From positions 5,550,545-5,614,544 of the forward strand of contig OX336336.1 in the NCBI GenBank assembly GCA_946902875.1: DNA of 64,000 bases. The letters are read 5' to 3'. The stretch's first letter is position 1; each line of letters opens with the position of its first letter. The stretch is from Nematopogon swammerdamellus. Lineage: Eukaryota; Arthropoda; Insecta; Lepidoptera; Adelidae. Made by a program: the position numbers and the translations under genes. The notes under the pieces were generated by a model. The model was not told the origin of the DNA and searched no databases. It saw only the letters and a program-made list of their open reading frames with translations. Positions 21,053 to 31,815 of the stretch are shown piece by piece.

Positions 21053-22186
21053 TTACTTTAAAAATTGTCATTAAATTGTGTGTTTATTTGTGTTAAAAAA
21101 GGTGTAGGTGCGTGGATGAATACACACATAATCAATGTTACAAACGCAGTATCACAGCATAGATTGTCAGCTATCTAGTTTAATGTTTACGTTTAAATAA
21201 ATACTTCCTACTTTTAGGTGAAACGACGCCACATATCGCGCTATCAATAAAAACAGTGTAAAGGTAAAGATTCTCATAAGATGAGTTAAACTTCGCTTAA
21301 AGCTCGACTGCTCAACAGTAGAGCTTTAAACGAAAACTGTTGGAAATATTTATTAGGTACGTCTTACAGTTTAGCTTGGCAAAACAATAAAGTTATAAGT
21401 AAATTTTATTAATCGCTCGCATACAACTTTTGGACATATTGGGCATATTTGAAAAATAATTTGTGTCAAGGATGTGTTCACGAAAAAATTTAAATTAATT
21501 GATGGTCAATATGAGGCGTCCAATAGTACCTATTCTATGTAACAAAACAACAAACAGAAAACATTTTAATGTTGGAACGCTTTACGAAATATGCGACACA
21601 TTTTGCGAATATCACCAGTTTCTCCATACATTGTAAGCACCGCCGCCGTCTGTTCCGTTAAAAATAATCTCGGATTAAAGGATGCGTAAGCGGAGAGCAA
21701 ACGTCCACTTAGTCACGCGGGTTAATTCGGCGGTCGTCTGAGACTTTCCGGATTTTTCACTTTGAATTAAGAATGCCTCAGTTTGAATTTGGAATTATTT
21801 ATGCGATGTTTTGATAGCGCTCGCTCTTGAATCCACTTCGGCCCGTGACTCTTCCTGGGTGGTTACAGCAATTGGTTTATGAATTTGCGAGCGTATTGCT
21901 TGTAAAATATTTTGTCTCGCTGTCACTTTCGTCTCCGGTCCGTTGAGGAATGGCCTTCGGAAGTGCCATTTTTCACGGTGGACTATTTATATTTTGCTTT
22001 ATTTTATTTTAGCTTTAACATGATAATAATTTTAGCGGTGAGTAATCATTTCGTGCTCGAAGCTGGTGAGTTCGTTATGTGGATGGCTTTGCTAGCAAGA
22101 AGCTAACTAACTACCATGCGGTTGTCTAAATTAATGATCAGCTGATCACTTTTGAAATTGACACACTCTCGGGGAAGCCAACTGTG
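21053..22186. other. no recognisable gene
   Basis: Unique sequence, with one hairpin at 21297-21329 and a moderately CpG-rich part at about 21640-21960. Confidence 0.4.
21297..21329. repeat. 14-bp inverted repeat, one mismatch
   Basis: TTAAAGCTCGACTG and CAGTAGAGCTTTAA flank a 5-base CTCAA loop. Confidence 0.7.
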
Positions 22187-22620
22187 ATTCACAGACGATT
22201 TGTAGGTTTTCTTAGTCTGTTTTGTAGGTACTATCACGGACGCTACTTCAAGGAACTAGCATCCCTTATTCCCTGCCACCCGTCCTATGTCCGCATCACT
22301 CTGCTCTCTCTGTGCAGAGACTCTGCACCCTTTTGTTGTCGACATTGAACTTTTGAGAACCTATCAGTTCTCAAAATTGTTTCTTTGTCGCGCCTCTAGG
22401 GTGTGGAACTGGCTTCCGGCGAGTGTGTTTCCCGAATCCTTTAACCTGGGTGTCTTTAAACGTCCTATTAACAGGTTAGACAGCCTAGCAACAGTCGGCA
22501 AATCTGCTGGCATGGCGCCTCTCTGAGCGTGGGGTCCCGAGGAAAGGTGATTTCGGCTCTGTCGACTGCACCATTGGTCTCTCGGCACAGTCACCCATGT
22601 TGGTTTACATAATATAAAAA
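22187..22620 (+). pseudogene. LINE-J2 C-terminal/3' end, longest copy
   Basis: In broken frame it reads HRRFVGFLSLFCRYYHGR and KELASLIP. Then from 22287 an open frame includes FVVDIELLRTYQFSKLFLCR, RVWNWLPASVFP and SAGMAPL-stop at 22526. The 3' UTR GGTCTCTCGGCACAGTCACC and TTGGTTTACATAATAT ends in A-rich sequence. It is the domain after the reverse transcriptase in jockey/CR1-like elements. Confidence 0.8.
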
Positions 22621-23623
22621 AACTCTAGCTACCAACGCTAAGTTGCCTGCAAAATAGAATATAATTGTTAATTATTTTATTTTTATTTATTTTTTCCAAT
22701 AAAATAAAATAAAAAATACTTATAAAAAAATTATAAATCGCTATATTTTAACCAGAAAGGTTGTGACTGAGTAAGCTACCTACAGGCAGGAAATATGACC
22801 GCTGCTGCTACTGGAGCGTCTCGAGGCTCAACGCGTTTTGCGTCCCTAATACGCGTTCGACCGCTTACGAATGTCACAGCGACCGCACTCAAATAAAAAT
22901 TTATCAAAATAAAGAGGTCAGCGACCCGTCTGTTGTCACCCACCTAGCAGCTACTCAAGAGCTCCCTCCAGATGTCCGCGAGGGTCCAAAGTCCGCAAGA
23001 TTTGGAGGCACTTGCGGGGGGTCGGAGCGGGGGGCGGCGGTGTCGCTAGGGGTGTGGACGAGCGGGGTGCAGTCTCAGGGGTTGAACGACCGCGGGGCCG
23101 CGGGTCGTCGCCCTCTCGCGACACGCCGCGAGCGAACGAGACGGCGCCATGCCGCCATCCCGCGCCGATAACAGAGACGGAAGCCTCGCTCGGCGTCGAC
23201 TCGATTTATCAACCCCTCGCTCATTAGGGGAAATTATTCCCTGCTGGCCTTTCCAATAAGGTTTTGTTCAGCTCGCCGGTGCGGTCCCACGCGGGACGTC
23301 GCGGCCGGGGGCGCGTCCCCGTATACGTACACGCACCCACACACGCGTCGCTCGGAAGTTCATTTTGCTCAAAATATTGATTTTTCTCACCACCCACTAT
23401 GGCGTGCGCGCGTGTGTGCGTGCCGGCCGCGCGTGTGTGAGTTGTTGCTATTTTGGGTGGAAGCACGTGGCGAGTTGTTTTTAGAATTTTATTGAGGCGC
23501 CGCCACTGATTGTGATCTGTGGCTGACGAGATACTGTCGACTTTTATTGCTCTCCTTTGGTTTTATTTCCCGGATCGTGGCGCGCGGTTAGCTAGATTTG
23601 GTCCCGAAGATGGGACTAGAATA
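22621..23623. other. unique region with a CpG-rich core at 22.8-23.5 kb
   Basis: About 22.98-23.22 kb is strongly GC- and CpG-rich (GGGGGTCGGAGCGGGGGGCG, CGACCGCGGGGCCGCGGGTC). 23.27-23.47 kb adds CGCGCGTGTGTGCG alternations. Open frames of 71-80 codons reflect composition. It could be a regulatory region, but there is no start-site evidence. Confidence 0.4.
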
Positions 23624-23948
23624 TTTTTTTTATCTTATCCGGTATGGGCGGCTGAGTCGGAGGGGCCAAAGCACATACTCCGATTCGACCAGCCAATATC
23701 ACCTCCGAGAAGGTAGGTGCCATACCAGACACTTCCCTGGATTGCTGGCTATAATGAACTAGAGGAGAACACAACCGAGGCTGCTATGCGGCCATCTTAC
23801 ATCCAATACGGTGGCACCAACCCAGTCGGCTACAATTTGAGCCTACCACCTAGTAAGAGGCGAGGAAAGGGACCTACAGTTTTACACCGGTTCCGAACGG
23901 TGAAGCAGCAGATGCAGGTAAGCACGTATTTTTTTCGAATACAAGAGA
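23624..23948 (-). mobile_element. SINE-C copy without tRNA head
   Basis: It runs from the tail (GATAAGATAAAAAAAATATT on the minus strand) through GCTTTGGCCCCTCCGAC, the core AAAACTGTAGGTCCCTTTCC and CTGCTGCTTCACCG to AAAAAAATACGTGC. The head is lost. Confidence 0.85.
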
Positions 23949-25511
23949 ATCGTCCTAGCATCTACTGTAGCACCGTCCTGCTCCGACAGGAATGAGGAGT
24001 GATGAGCTGATCATCATGACCATAAGTTGTGATTTTGTGAAAAAAATAATTTTAAATATCCATTCAAATACAAACACTTCACAAGAACAACTGAAGGTAT
24101 CTACCACAGAATATCTACTCTCGTTAAATATTAACTCTACAATACAACTACAATATTAAAGGTGACATGCGTGAGCGATGGCGGATTAATTAAACAATCA
24201 AAATTAGGCAAATAAACATCGTTGTGGTGCTTATTGTTTTTAGATATCAAGTAATACTGTAAAATCGGACCGTTTCTTTTCGGATTTATAGTAATTGTGA
24301 CTCAATTCGAGATTCTAGCAAATGGCTGCTTGCGCACCAGATAACGGAACGGACGGCAACGTCACGACCACGGCACGGCAGCAGCGAAACAAAAAAAGCA
24401 ATACCGCGACGGCACGACGTCACCGACGTCACCGACGCGACCACGATGACGTCACCGACGCGACCACGATGACGTCGCGCCGTCGCTGTCGAGTGCGAAA
24501 GCTGGTATTTCATACAATTTTGTCTCCACCGATGCCGTGCCGTAATGGTCTAGTGCGCAGGAGTCTGGATTGCAATTAATTTGTATTTTTAAACGAATTA
24601 TACTGGAATTTTGACATAAATCAGGCCACCAATGTAGCGTTTGAACCCCATTTATAGCATCGTGATAGGATCTTCCTTGTCATCTGAGGAATAGAACATA
24701 GCCATCATATAATGTAAATTGTTATGGTCTAATAACATTTCTGGTTAACATTTAAGAAGGTAATTATTATGCAGATTTCGCGTTACCAGGCCAGTAACTG
24801 CACTTTAGATCAGTACTGCAACTAGTGACCATAAAATTAGTATTAGTTCATTCACCCCAGTCAAAATCTAACCTTCTGGTTTAAGTACCACAAATTCGCA
24901 TAGCCGAAACCGTGTTACCTCATAGAGCCGGCAATGCACACGCGAGTATCTGCTATAGAACTGTAGCATTGAACTTGTGCTACAACCTCTTCCCTCCCGG
25001 GTCAGCGAACTCTACTACAGTTTCAGGGTTAGAACCCCGCCTCCGCCCGCCCGCGCGGCCTTCCGCGCCCCCGCCTCACACCCGCTACACTTTGTACATA
25101 CAAATGTAATGTACGTACATAGGTAGGTATAGTGTATATGTAGCATTCGACTGCAATGATCTAAATGTATGTATCTATGTATAAGGTGAAAAGGTTGGAG
25201 TGTAGAAATGAAGATCACTTATACGGTATACCTACCTAAGTAGATAAAGTTTTTTCTGCTTTTTAATATGGTTATTTATCTAATTTTTACGGAACCTGAC
25301 TGTTGAATTAACAGTTATTAAATCAAATGTAACCAAACTAAACAATGTGCAATTAGAACTTATAAAATTATATGTTAAAAATTTAAAAATTTAAAAATTT
25401 ATAAGACTATTGGGACCCGTACAGACACAAGTGGAGAAAAAGTAATTTTAGTTCTTAGGTTAAGACATTTAATATGTATTTTCAATATGGCCCTAGTTGG
25501 CTGAAATAAAG
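23949..25511. other. unique region
   Basis: AT-rich apart from the GACGTC-rich repeat at 24.4 kb and a CpG-rich patch near 25.03-25.08 kb. No gene recognised. Confidence 0.4.
24413..24482 (+). repeat. GACGTCACCGACGCGACCAC tandem repeat with CRE-like site
   Basis: A 23-base unit, GACGTCACCGACGCGACCAC plus GAT, occurs twice with partial units on both sides. The unit junction forms one full TGACGTCA palindrome, the CREB/ATF consensus, plus half-sites. Confidence 0.75.
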
Positions 25512-25550
25512 AGATAAATAAATAAATAAAATAAATAAAAAATAAATAAA
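25512..25550. repeat. (AAAT)n microsatellite
   Basis: AAAT/AAATA repeats following GGCTGAAATAAAGAG, possibly an old LINE tail. Confidence 0.8.
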
Positions 25551-25811
25551 TCACTTTCTTAAAATGATTATAAAATTATATAAAATAAAACAAATAATTT
25601 AAAAAGTATATAAAATACACTACATGACATGATGCTGACCAAAATTTATTACAAAGACACTCGACAAAGAAAAAAAAAAAGGTTTTCCGGAACTCCCGTA
25701 GCAAGACTTTGGAAATATTATGCTCCCCGGATAGTTAGTGCCAAACCGGCCGCGTTTCCCAATGGATTGCCAATTATTGATATGTTCTTGATTGATGCTA
25801 TGGACTGGACA

Positions 25812-25905
25812 TGTTGGCCGCATCACCTCGTGATGTCTGTCTGCCCATTTACATTGGTTTCCTGCCTAAAGTTGGTGCCATATCGGTGTTTTCCTCACTC
25901 AGGTA
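25812..25905 (-). mobile_element. SINE-B tail, diverged (tentative)
   Basis: GTTGGCCGCATCACC, CGTGATGTC, TGCCCAT and GTTGGTGCCATATCGGTGTT align in order with the SINE-B tail. Confidence 0.4.
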
Positions 25906-26162
25906 GACTCGTGATGTCGGTCCGTGTTCCTTGCGCAACTAGATGTCACTACCAGTACGCCTTTGCACGACAATTAGCATTTTCGACATTCCAACTAATT
26001 AATTAAACAATTAAAATGTAAAATATATTAAAAAACTAATAGTTTTCAACTAAATAAAATAATATTAAATAATAGGTTATAGAATAATTAAAAAAAATTA
26101 ATTTAAAAATATAAAAAAATTACTTGGTGGTTGAACACGTTCGGATGATTGAAGTTCGATCA

Positions 26163-26290
26163 TAGAGGCTATAAAAATAGTATGTGTTTTCCTCGTCCAG
26201 TTCAGTGTAGCCGACACGCACGACCAATGGCGAAAGCGCTGCATGGCAACTAGCTCACGAAGGTGTTTTGGGCTGATATCGGTGGTGATA
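26163..26290 (+). mobile_element. SINE-B tail fragment
   Basis: TAGTATGTGTTTTCCTCGTC, CAGTTCAGTGTAGCCGACAC and GAAGGTGTTTTGGGCTGATA match. It has no head and no poly(A). Confidence 0.65.
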
Positions 26291-26370
26291 TCACAAAGTT
26301 ACAACGAAATTAACAAATAACAAATTTAAATTAATTTTTTCCCTAAAAATGGTAGGAGTAACTGTATTTT

Positions 26371-26590
26371 TATCAACCGACTTCCAAAAAGGAGGAAGTT
26401 CTCAATTCGTCTGTATGTTTTTTTTTGTGTGTATGTTACTCGATTTCTCCTCCAATTCTAAATCGGTTTTGATGATTCTTTTTTTCATGAGTAGAATATA
26501 TCTCAGGGGTGGTCCGTTCATAATTTTTTTTAAAGAATACCACCCCTAAGGGTCGGAAATTAAGGGATGAATACTTTTACACTAAGGAAT
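26371..26590 (-). mobile_element. RepI copy
   Basis: It starts CAACCGACTTCCAAAAAGGA then GGAAGTTCTCAATTCGTC, the inverted form of the 1905-2212 terminus, with AATCGGTTTTGATGATTC further in. Confidence 0.6.
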
Positions 26591-26660
26591 TTTTTCAATC
26601 ACCTACTTCCTGTCAATAATATTATGTGATATTACTAAAAATAGTGAAATAAAAAAACTC

Positions 26661-27032
26661 GAACCGACTTCCCTAATAATATTTTGATCTTGAGTAGAAG
26701 GCGGTACAAAAGCACAGAATGGTCCATCTATAAATTTTCAGGTGTGCTTTTGTACCGCCTTCTACTCAAGATCAAAATTTTTTTTTTTTTTTTTTTTATT
26801 GAAACTTGACACGGTTGGCTACATCACCTACATCATCCGTGATGTCAGCCCATAACACCGGGTGAACTAGGTGCCATGTCAGTGCTTCCCTTCATTTCGC
26901 GTCGGCTACACTGAACTGGACGGAAAACACGAACTATTTACATAGCCGTTTCGACCGACGTAATACCGACCATATTCGACCGTATTCGACCGACCAAAAT
27001 ATTATTTAATACCTTTTAGGGAAGTCGGTTCA
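26661..27032. mobile_element. palindromic MITE split by a SINE
   Basis: Terminal inverted repeats GAACCGACTTCCCT (26661) and AGGGAAGTCGGTTC (ends 27030) enclose a perfect inner palindrome with 36-bp arms (26681-26716 and 26743-26778) and a 26-base loop. A SINE-B copy (26779-26995) interrupts the right side; CAAAAT on both sides of it is a probable target duplication. Without the SINE the element is about 155 bp. Confidence 0.75.
26779..26995 (-). mobile_element. SINE-B copy inserted in the palindromic MITE
   Basis: A T-run (poly(A) on the minus strand) is followed by TGAAACTTGACACGGTTGGC. It is 5'-truncated in the GTTTCGACCGAC region, with a local ATTCGACCG repetition at the right end. Confidence 0.8.
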
Positions 27033-27084
27033 ATGTTTTTTTAAAACATTTTTTTCAGTCAAGAGCACATCCTTCGTCTGCCAA

Positions 27085-27405
27085 TACCATCTCCGAGAAG
27101 GTCAGACTTATCTTCGGAATGGCTGGCTATACTGGACTGTTGCTAGGCGAGGCTGCTGTGTGGTCATCTTACGTTCAGTACGGTGGTATCAACCCAGCCG
27201 GCTAAAATTTGCGCCTACCACCTAGTAAGGAGGAAGAGAAGTGACCTGTGGAGGTGACCGACAGTTTTTCGCCGGTAACGAACGGTGAAGCAGCAAGTGT
27301 AAATGTTTCCTTCAGAAAACAACTGATTGGTGCATGTCGGCTGGACTCAAACCTCAGACCTTGAGATCAAGATTGGAGTCCAAGACCGCGCCGATCACCC
27401 GCCAT
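27085..27405 (-). mobile_element. SINE-C copy, diverged, with tRNA head
   Basis: CTCCGAGAAGGTCAG, ATACTGGACTGTTGC, TACGGTGGTATCAACCCAGC and CGAACGGTGAAGCAGCA keep the order of SINE-C. The head end shows GGCTGGACTCAAACC, a decayed B box. Confidence 0.7.
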
Positions 27406-27847
27406 CCGCAAGCAATTCTGGAGTCTTTCCTTAGTACTCGTTTATTTTATCTCTACTTACTACCACCTCTATGTAACCGCGCAGCGAGTACGCACACACC
27501 CTCACACACGCACACACCACTACACCCTCGCCGCGTTACCCTTGATTTTGCCAAGCTCAAGGTCTTCCACCCTCGCCGTGCTCTCGCTCGCTCGCACGCG
27601 GGTTCACATCGAGCTGTCCCTGTCTTACTTCCGGAAGTAGCCGAATTACAGCGAGAGAGCGCGAGGTCGACGAACTTGGGTGATATCGACTGGCGTTGCA
27701 TAATACGTAGGTACGTACATACAATATTATGCGTATAGACGTTACGGCTGAGGGCATTATCCCTGTTCGTACAAAGAACCGGAGGATGATCAATTGGAAG
27801 TTCGGGAGGCGCTGTGTGTAACCTTTATGTGATTATATGTGCTTATA
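27406..27847. other. unique region with CA-rich patch
   Basis: CACACACCCTCACACACGCA near 27493 and a CG-rich stretch around 27530-27620. No gene recognised. Confidence 0.4.
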
Positions 27848-28015
27848 GCAGCCTCAGATAGCTCAGTGGCGCAGACAGTCCGGTCAGTTCTTGGATGGAT
27901 GACCGCTCGACCGTTGGAGGCTGACCGTGGATCGAAGTCCACGTAGAACTGTAGGTCCCTTCCCTTCTTACCTTACTAGGTGTAGGGTTTAGACCGCCGC
28001 CGCCGCCCCGGTTCA
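27848..28015 (+). mobile_element. SINE-B 5' part
   Basis: The head AGCCTCAGATAGCTCAGTGG is followed by a 5S-like piece (TCTTGGATGGATGACCGCTC), a B-box-like GATCGAAGTCC, the core AACTGTAGGTCCCTTCCCTT and then (CCG)n. It ends early after CCCCGGTTCATAAAAA. This is one of four copies that keep the composite head. Confidence 0.8.
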
Positions 28016-28215
28016 TAAAAAGACGAATATCTGTGTTTATTATTGCTTTTCATCGAATAATTAAATAAAACACAGACATTTTTTATTAAGTATGAAAACA
28101 TGTGTACAAATACTTTTAGAAATTTATAATATTATAATAACATAATTCATCGGTAGGGACTTCCGTTGTGCACCATCATGAAAGTGGAGTTCGTACAAGC
28201 ATAGTTCTATGTAAC

Positions 28216-28448
28216 CTGTGTAAACCGGTGTAAAACTGTAGGTCCCTTCCCTTGCTTGTATAATTCAGTTATAATTTTACTTGGTAGGTGGTAGGTTCAA
28301 ATTGTAGCCGACTGGGTTAGTACCACCGTACTGGATGTAAGATGGCCGCATAGCAGCCTCGGTTGTGTTCTCCTCTAGTCCAGTATAACCAGCAATCCAG
28401 GGAAGTATCCGGTATGGCACCTACCTTCTCAGATTTAATATTGGCTGG
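28216..28448 (+). mobile_element. SINE-C fragment, part of a mosaic
   Basis: CCGGTGTAAAACTGTAGGTC through CTCCTCTAGTCCAGTATAAC to GGCACCTACCTTCTCAG. About 27 bases (TGTATAATTCAGTTATAATT region) are inserted in the core. It stops at ATATTGGCTG, where RepE sequence begins. Confidence 0.8.
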
Positions 28449-28478
28449 CTTCCGTACGGGATACGGAAACCTAAAAAG
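28449..28478 (+). mobile_element. RepE terminal 30 bp
   Basis: GCTTCCGTACGGGATACGGA then AACCTAAAAA: only the 3' terminus of RepE, embedded between SINE-C and SINE-B sequence. Confidence 0.75.
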
Positions 28479-28565
28479 GGAAGGGACCTACAGTTTTACG
28501 TGGAATCCGACCCACGGTCAGCCTCCAACGGTCGAGCGGTCATCCATACAAGCACTAGTATGTTC
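28479..28565 (-). mobile_element. SINE-B core/head fragment
   Basis: GGGAAGGGACCTACAGTTTT, then GGTCAGCCTCCAACGGTCGA and GCGGTCATCCATACAAGCAC: the core and part of the 5S-like head, antisense. Confidence 0.75.
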
Positions 28566-28899
28566 AAATTAGAACGGAACCGTTTCAGTTATAATTTCGC
28601 CATAAAGAACACACAATGATGTGTGTATACACAATGCATTGACAATGGAATTTCATTACCAGTCACTGCCTCGTTTCCCGTAATTTTTCGTACCGTTTTA
28701 TCATGGACGTTGTCAAATCACATCAAATTTGTTTATTGTCTATTAATTAGTTCTTTTAAGTTCAATTCACAGTTAGTTAAGCTAACTAACAATTGCTTTT
28801 GTAGGTAATGCACATCATAGATAACTGTAGGTTGGAATTATGAAATTCAGAATGGAATTTACTCGTATAGTCCGAATGTTATTTTATTTAACAATTCTT
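28566..28899. other. no recognisable feature
   Basis: AT-rich unique sequence. Confidence 0.5.
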
Positions 28900-29046
28900 C
28901 TCGCGGATCTTCAAATCGCGGGTTAATAGCCTTTCCCCAGCAACATTAGTCCACCTCCAAGCCGGACTGGCACCTCCTCGGCGGTGAAATTGGCTGCGCC
29001 TAAGGCTTCGACCTCGGACAGAGCGACCCAAATTCCGAAGCAATAT
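28900..29046 (+). pseudogene. LINE-J1 3' end
   Basis: GGATCTTCAAATCGCGGGTT and CCGGACTGGCACCTCCTCGG encode the last residues of the LINE-J1 ORF. The 3' UTR TTCGACCTCGGACAGAG and a short A-rich end follow. Confidence 0.8.
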
Positions 29047-29068
29047 AAAACATTTGTTATAATAATTT

Positions 29069-29178
29069 TTTTTTTATGGAAACTGACACGGTTCGCTACA
29101 TCACCTACAACATCCGTGATGTCAGCCCATAACATCGGGTGAACTAGGTGCCATGTCAATGCTTCCTTTCATTTCATA
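29069..29178 (-). mobile_element. SINE-B tail, 5'-truncated
   Basis: T10 then ATGGAAACTGACACGGTTCG to CTTCCTTTCATTTCAT. Confidence 0.8.
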
Positions 29179-29583
29179 ATAATATATTCTTATTTGATTT
29201 CAGTAAATGAACCTGGGTATTTTTTTTTTATATATAATTTTAAGGGGATAAATAATCTATGGATGCTGATTCCAAACCCTTATGTTTGATACATCATTGT
29301 CTTTTAATACCTTACATACAATCTCACTTTCAGAATTTAAATGCGCTCAGCAGTATAAACATAGAAGCTGGCTTTCAGGGCTTCCCACGGGAACAATGAA
29401 ATATATCCTTAAACATACACAATTTTGCTAATTTTGTTGTAATACTAACACAGTGGCTAAAGATGAAACAATCAATACGACAAAGGTAATTAATACGCAG
29501 CAGGGATAATTCTGTGCCTCGCCGTGCCGCCCGCTCCGCTGCCGCCTTGATGGAACTAGCTCAAACTACGCACAATTGATCAG
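29179..29583. other. no recognisable feature
   Basis: AT-rich; a short CpG patch GTGCCGCCCGCTCCGCTGCC near 29525. Confidence 0.5.
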
Positions 29584-29800
29584 TTTTTTTATGGACTACC
29601 GGCACGGTTGGCTGTGCCCGAAAGTCCAAAGGAAGATAAGACACAGCCAATAACACCACTCCTCGCGAATCATCGCTCAGAGAGGCGCCATGCCGGCTAC
29701 AAGGCGGGCAAAGAGGTTGTTGTCTTATTTATTAACACGCCTTTTAATTAAAGATCTCCAGGTTATAAGTGGCGGGGATGCACACTCGCCAGATTGCATC
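29584..29800 (-). pseudogene. LINE-J3 3' end
   Basis: A T-run at 29586 (poly(A) of the minus-strand element) precedes GGACTACCGGCACGGTTGGC and GAGAGGCGCCATGCCGGCTA. The C-terminal codons match 12014-12250. RepA follows within about 30 bases, as at 12262. Confidence 0.75.
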
Positions 29801-29832
29801 ATCTCTCTGAATTTGGTAGGAATAAATCAAAC

Positions 29833-30093
29833 CGGGATAAGGATGAGATGCCGTGCTCGAAGGCGACAGGCTATACACCTCTCACCTTGGCACGGTCCTT
29901 CCACCGAGTCGTGCAGCAGGTGGGTCTTCGTGCCTTACTTGCTGCTTGATAGTTATTTTGCCCGAATACTTTGCTAAACGTGGTCGTCGATGTTGTGTTG
30001 CAATTATCCAGAGTTCTGGCAGCGCGCAACACCGATTAATCTGCTTACCCTGATTGTCGGGATACAGCGTGTGTGGTATGTATGTATGTATGT
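29833..30093 (+). mobile_element. RepA copy 11, head-truncated
   Basis: It starts at GGGATAAGGATGAGATGCCG and ends in GGTATGTATGTATGTATGTA. The hairpin arms carry several substitutions (GATGTTGTGTTGC, GCAGCGCGCAACACCG). Confidence 0.85.
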
Positions 30094-30109
30094 AAATCAA
30101 ACCCACAAT

Positions 30110-30330
30110 ATTTCCCACCCACTGCATCGAGAATATCTCTTTGTGCATCCGTCACACTAGCACAGCGGTCGACGCACACAAGCGTCGCATCAGGGTGCAT
30201 TCCGCCCCCACGCCGCGCGGCCGCCCGCCCCAAGGCACGCCCCGCCCGCCCCGCACGCCCAATGCACCCGCCCCGGGCGGCGACCTACACGCGACCTGCC
30301 GCAACTCACATCTACTTGAGTGCAGTCTGT
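30110..30330. other. CpG-rich unique patch
   Basis: CCCCCACGCCGCGCGGCCGC and CCCGCCCCGCACGCCC, strongly CpG-rich with no gene model. Overlapping open frames are compositional. Confidence 0.4.
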
Positions 30331-30341
30331 GCCTGTGTGCG

Positions 30342-30410
30342 GTGTCTAGATGTCTAGCTGTCTAGGTATCTACATGGCTAGAGGTCTAGATGTCTAGATG
30401 TGTCTATGGG
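30342..30410. repeat. (GTCTAGAT)n-like minisatellite
   Basis: Degenerate 8-10 base units around GTGTCTAGATGTCTAGCTGT. Confidence 0.8.
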
Positions 30411-30904
30411 TGCATCTATGTAGTTAGACAGACATCTATGTAGTTAGGTGCATTCAACGCATTTGCGGGGCGAATATATTCTATGCATGATTTGTTTTCT
30501 GTTTGCGTCAGTTGTCTGATGGTAAAATATTTGGATGGGTTTATTTTGATAGCATTTTAAATTAAATTCAATGTTTACTTGCTGTTTTATAGGAAGGTTA
30601 ACTTTTTCCCACCACAACGATCGGTTGAAAATGTTAACTATACTTACTATATTAGTGGTTTCGGAACATCAGTTACTCCATGTAATCCTTCAGGTTAACA
30701 ATTTTGTCTATTGTCTATATTAATGTTTAATAATTATAATATTTATACGCTTTTGTTTCATAATAAGGTAAAAAAAAATTATAATAAGGTAATAGAGATT
30801 CTGTAAGTGAAAATCTTTTATAGTGAATTTCCACTTTATGCATAGGTTAAGTAGGCGAGATTCAAACCTACTGGTTACTCTTCGTCATGCCTGTTCAACC
30901 GGAT
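30411..30904. other. no recognisable feature
   Basis: AT-rich unique sequence. Confidence 0.5.
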
Positions 30905-31022
30905 ATTTAATTTTTTATTAAAGCACTGACGTGGCACCAAGTTCACCCGGTGTGATGGGCTGACATCACGGATGCTGTAGGTGATGTAGCCAATCGTGTC
31001 AGTATCCATAAAAAAAAAAAAA
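30905..31022 (+). mobile_element. SINE-B tail with poly(A)
   Basis: AAGCACTGACGTGGCACCAA to GTGTCAGTATCCAT then A13. Confidence 0.8.
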
Positions 31023-31761
31023 TTTATGACTACTGTGCCTCCTGTCGGCTTGAGCAATACACAAGCTGCTTAGCTTAGTCATACATAATACATTTTCAGA
31101 TGCCTTTTTAGGAGCTAAAATCACCAATGAATCACATGGTATCTAAGGAAATTAGTATTTATATTTACCTACTTTTATAGCCTAAATATATAGTTTTATC
31201 ATTTTATCTCAATATAACAATTATTAAATAAATGACTATTTCTCATTACAAAACTGCTGAAGCTAGCGAAAAATAACATACAATTTTGAAAGGGTCACAA
31301 CCTGCCATCTCGTAGCGAGTAGCGAAAGCGCGCTCCATCATTGATTACTTTCCATGTCAATAGATGGCGCCCGCCACATGATTTATTATGAGAGTTTCGG
31401 TTTATTACAACAAGACTGTTTTTGCAAACACTAGTAAAGATTTCATTTTCAAATAAAAAACTATTTTTGATTGTACTAATATGATTTCATTGATCGGCTC
31501 AAAAGTGTTCAACTATTTTGTCGTCTTCGTGAAATTTTAACTAACAATTAGTATATATGTACTTGCTTATGTATCTATTCACAGACATAAATAAATTAAA
31601 TATGTTGATGCCAAAGCTTTCTAAGTGCTCGGAAAGTGCATATTATCCTCACTGTTGCAAGTGTATGCCGATAAAATAAATAAAACACTGCAGAGAATGT
31701 GAAATGAAATAAACGTGAGAAGAAAGTGAGATTGTTATCAATGCAGAAACCGTATTATTAC
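31023..31761. other. no recognisable feature
   Basis: AT-rich unique sequence; no gene or repeat I can name. Confidence 0.5.
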
Positions 31762-31815
31762 TTTTTACGCAACTACGGCGAAGGAAAAGAGAGGTAATTT
31801 TTTTGGCAGCTTATG
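31762..31815 (+). mobile_element. RepM fragment (tentative)
   Basis: AACTACGGCGAAGGAAAAGA then GAGGTAATTTTTTTGGCAGC is the reverse-strand counterpart of the CTTCGCCGTAGT end at 14.2 kb. Confidence 0.35.

Noticed and set aside
23012..23466. 71- and 80-codon frames as host genes
   Set aside because: Low-complexity G/R-rich products of a CpG island on opposite strands.
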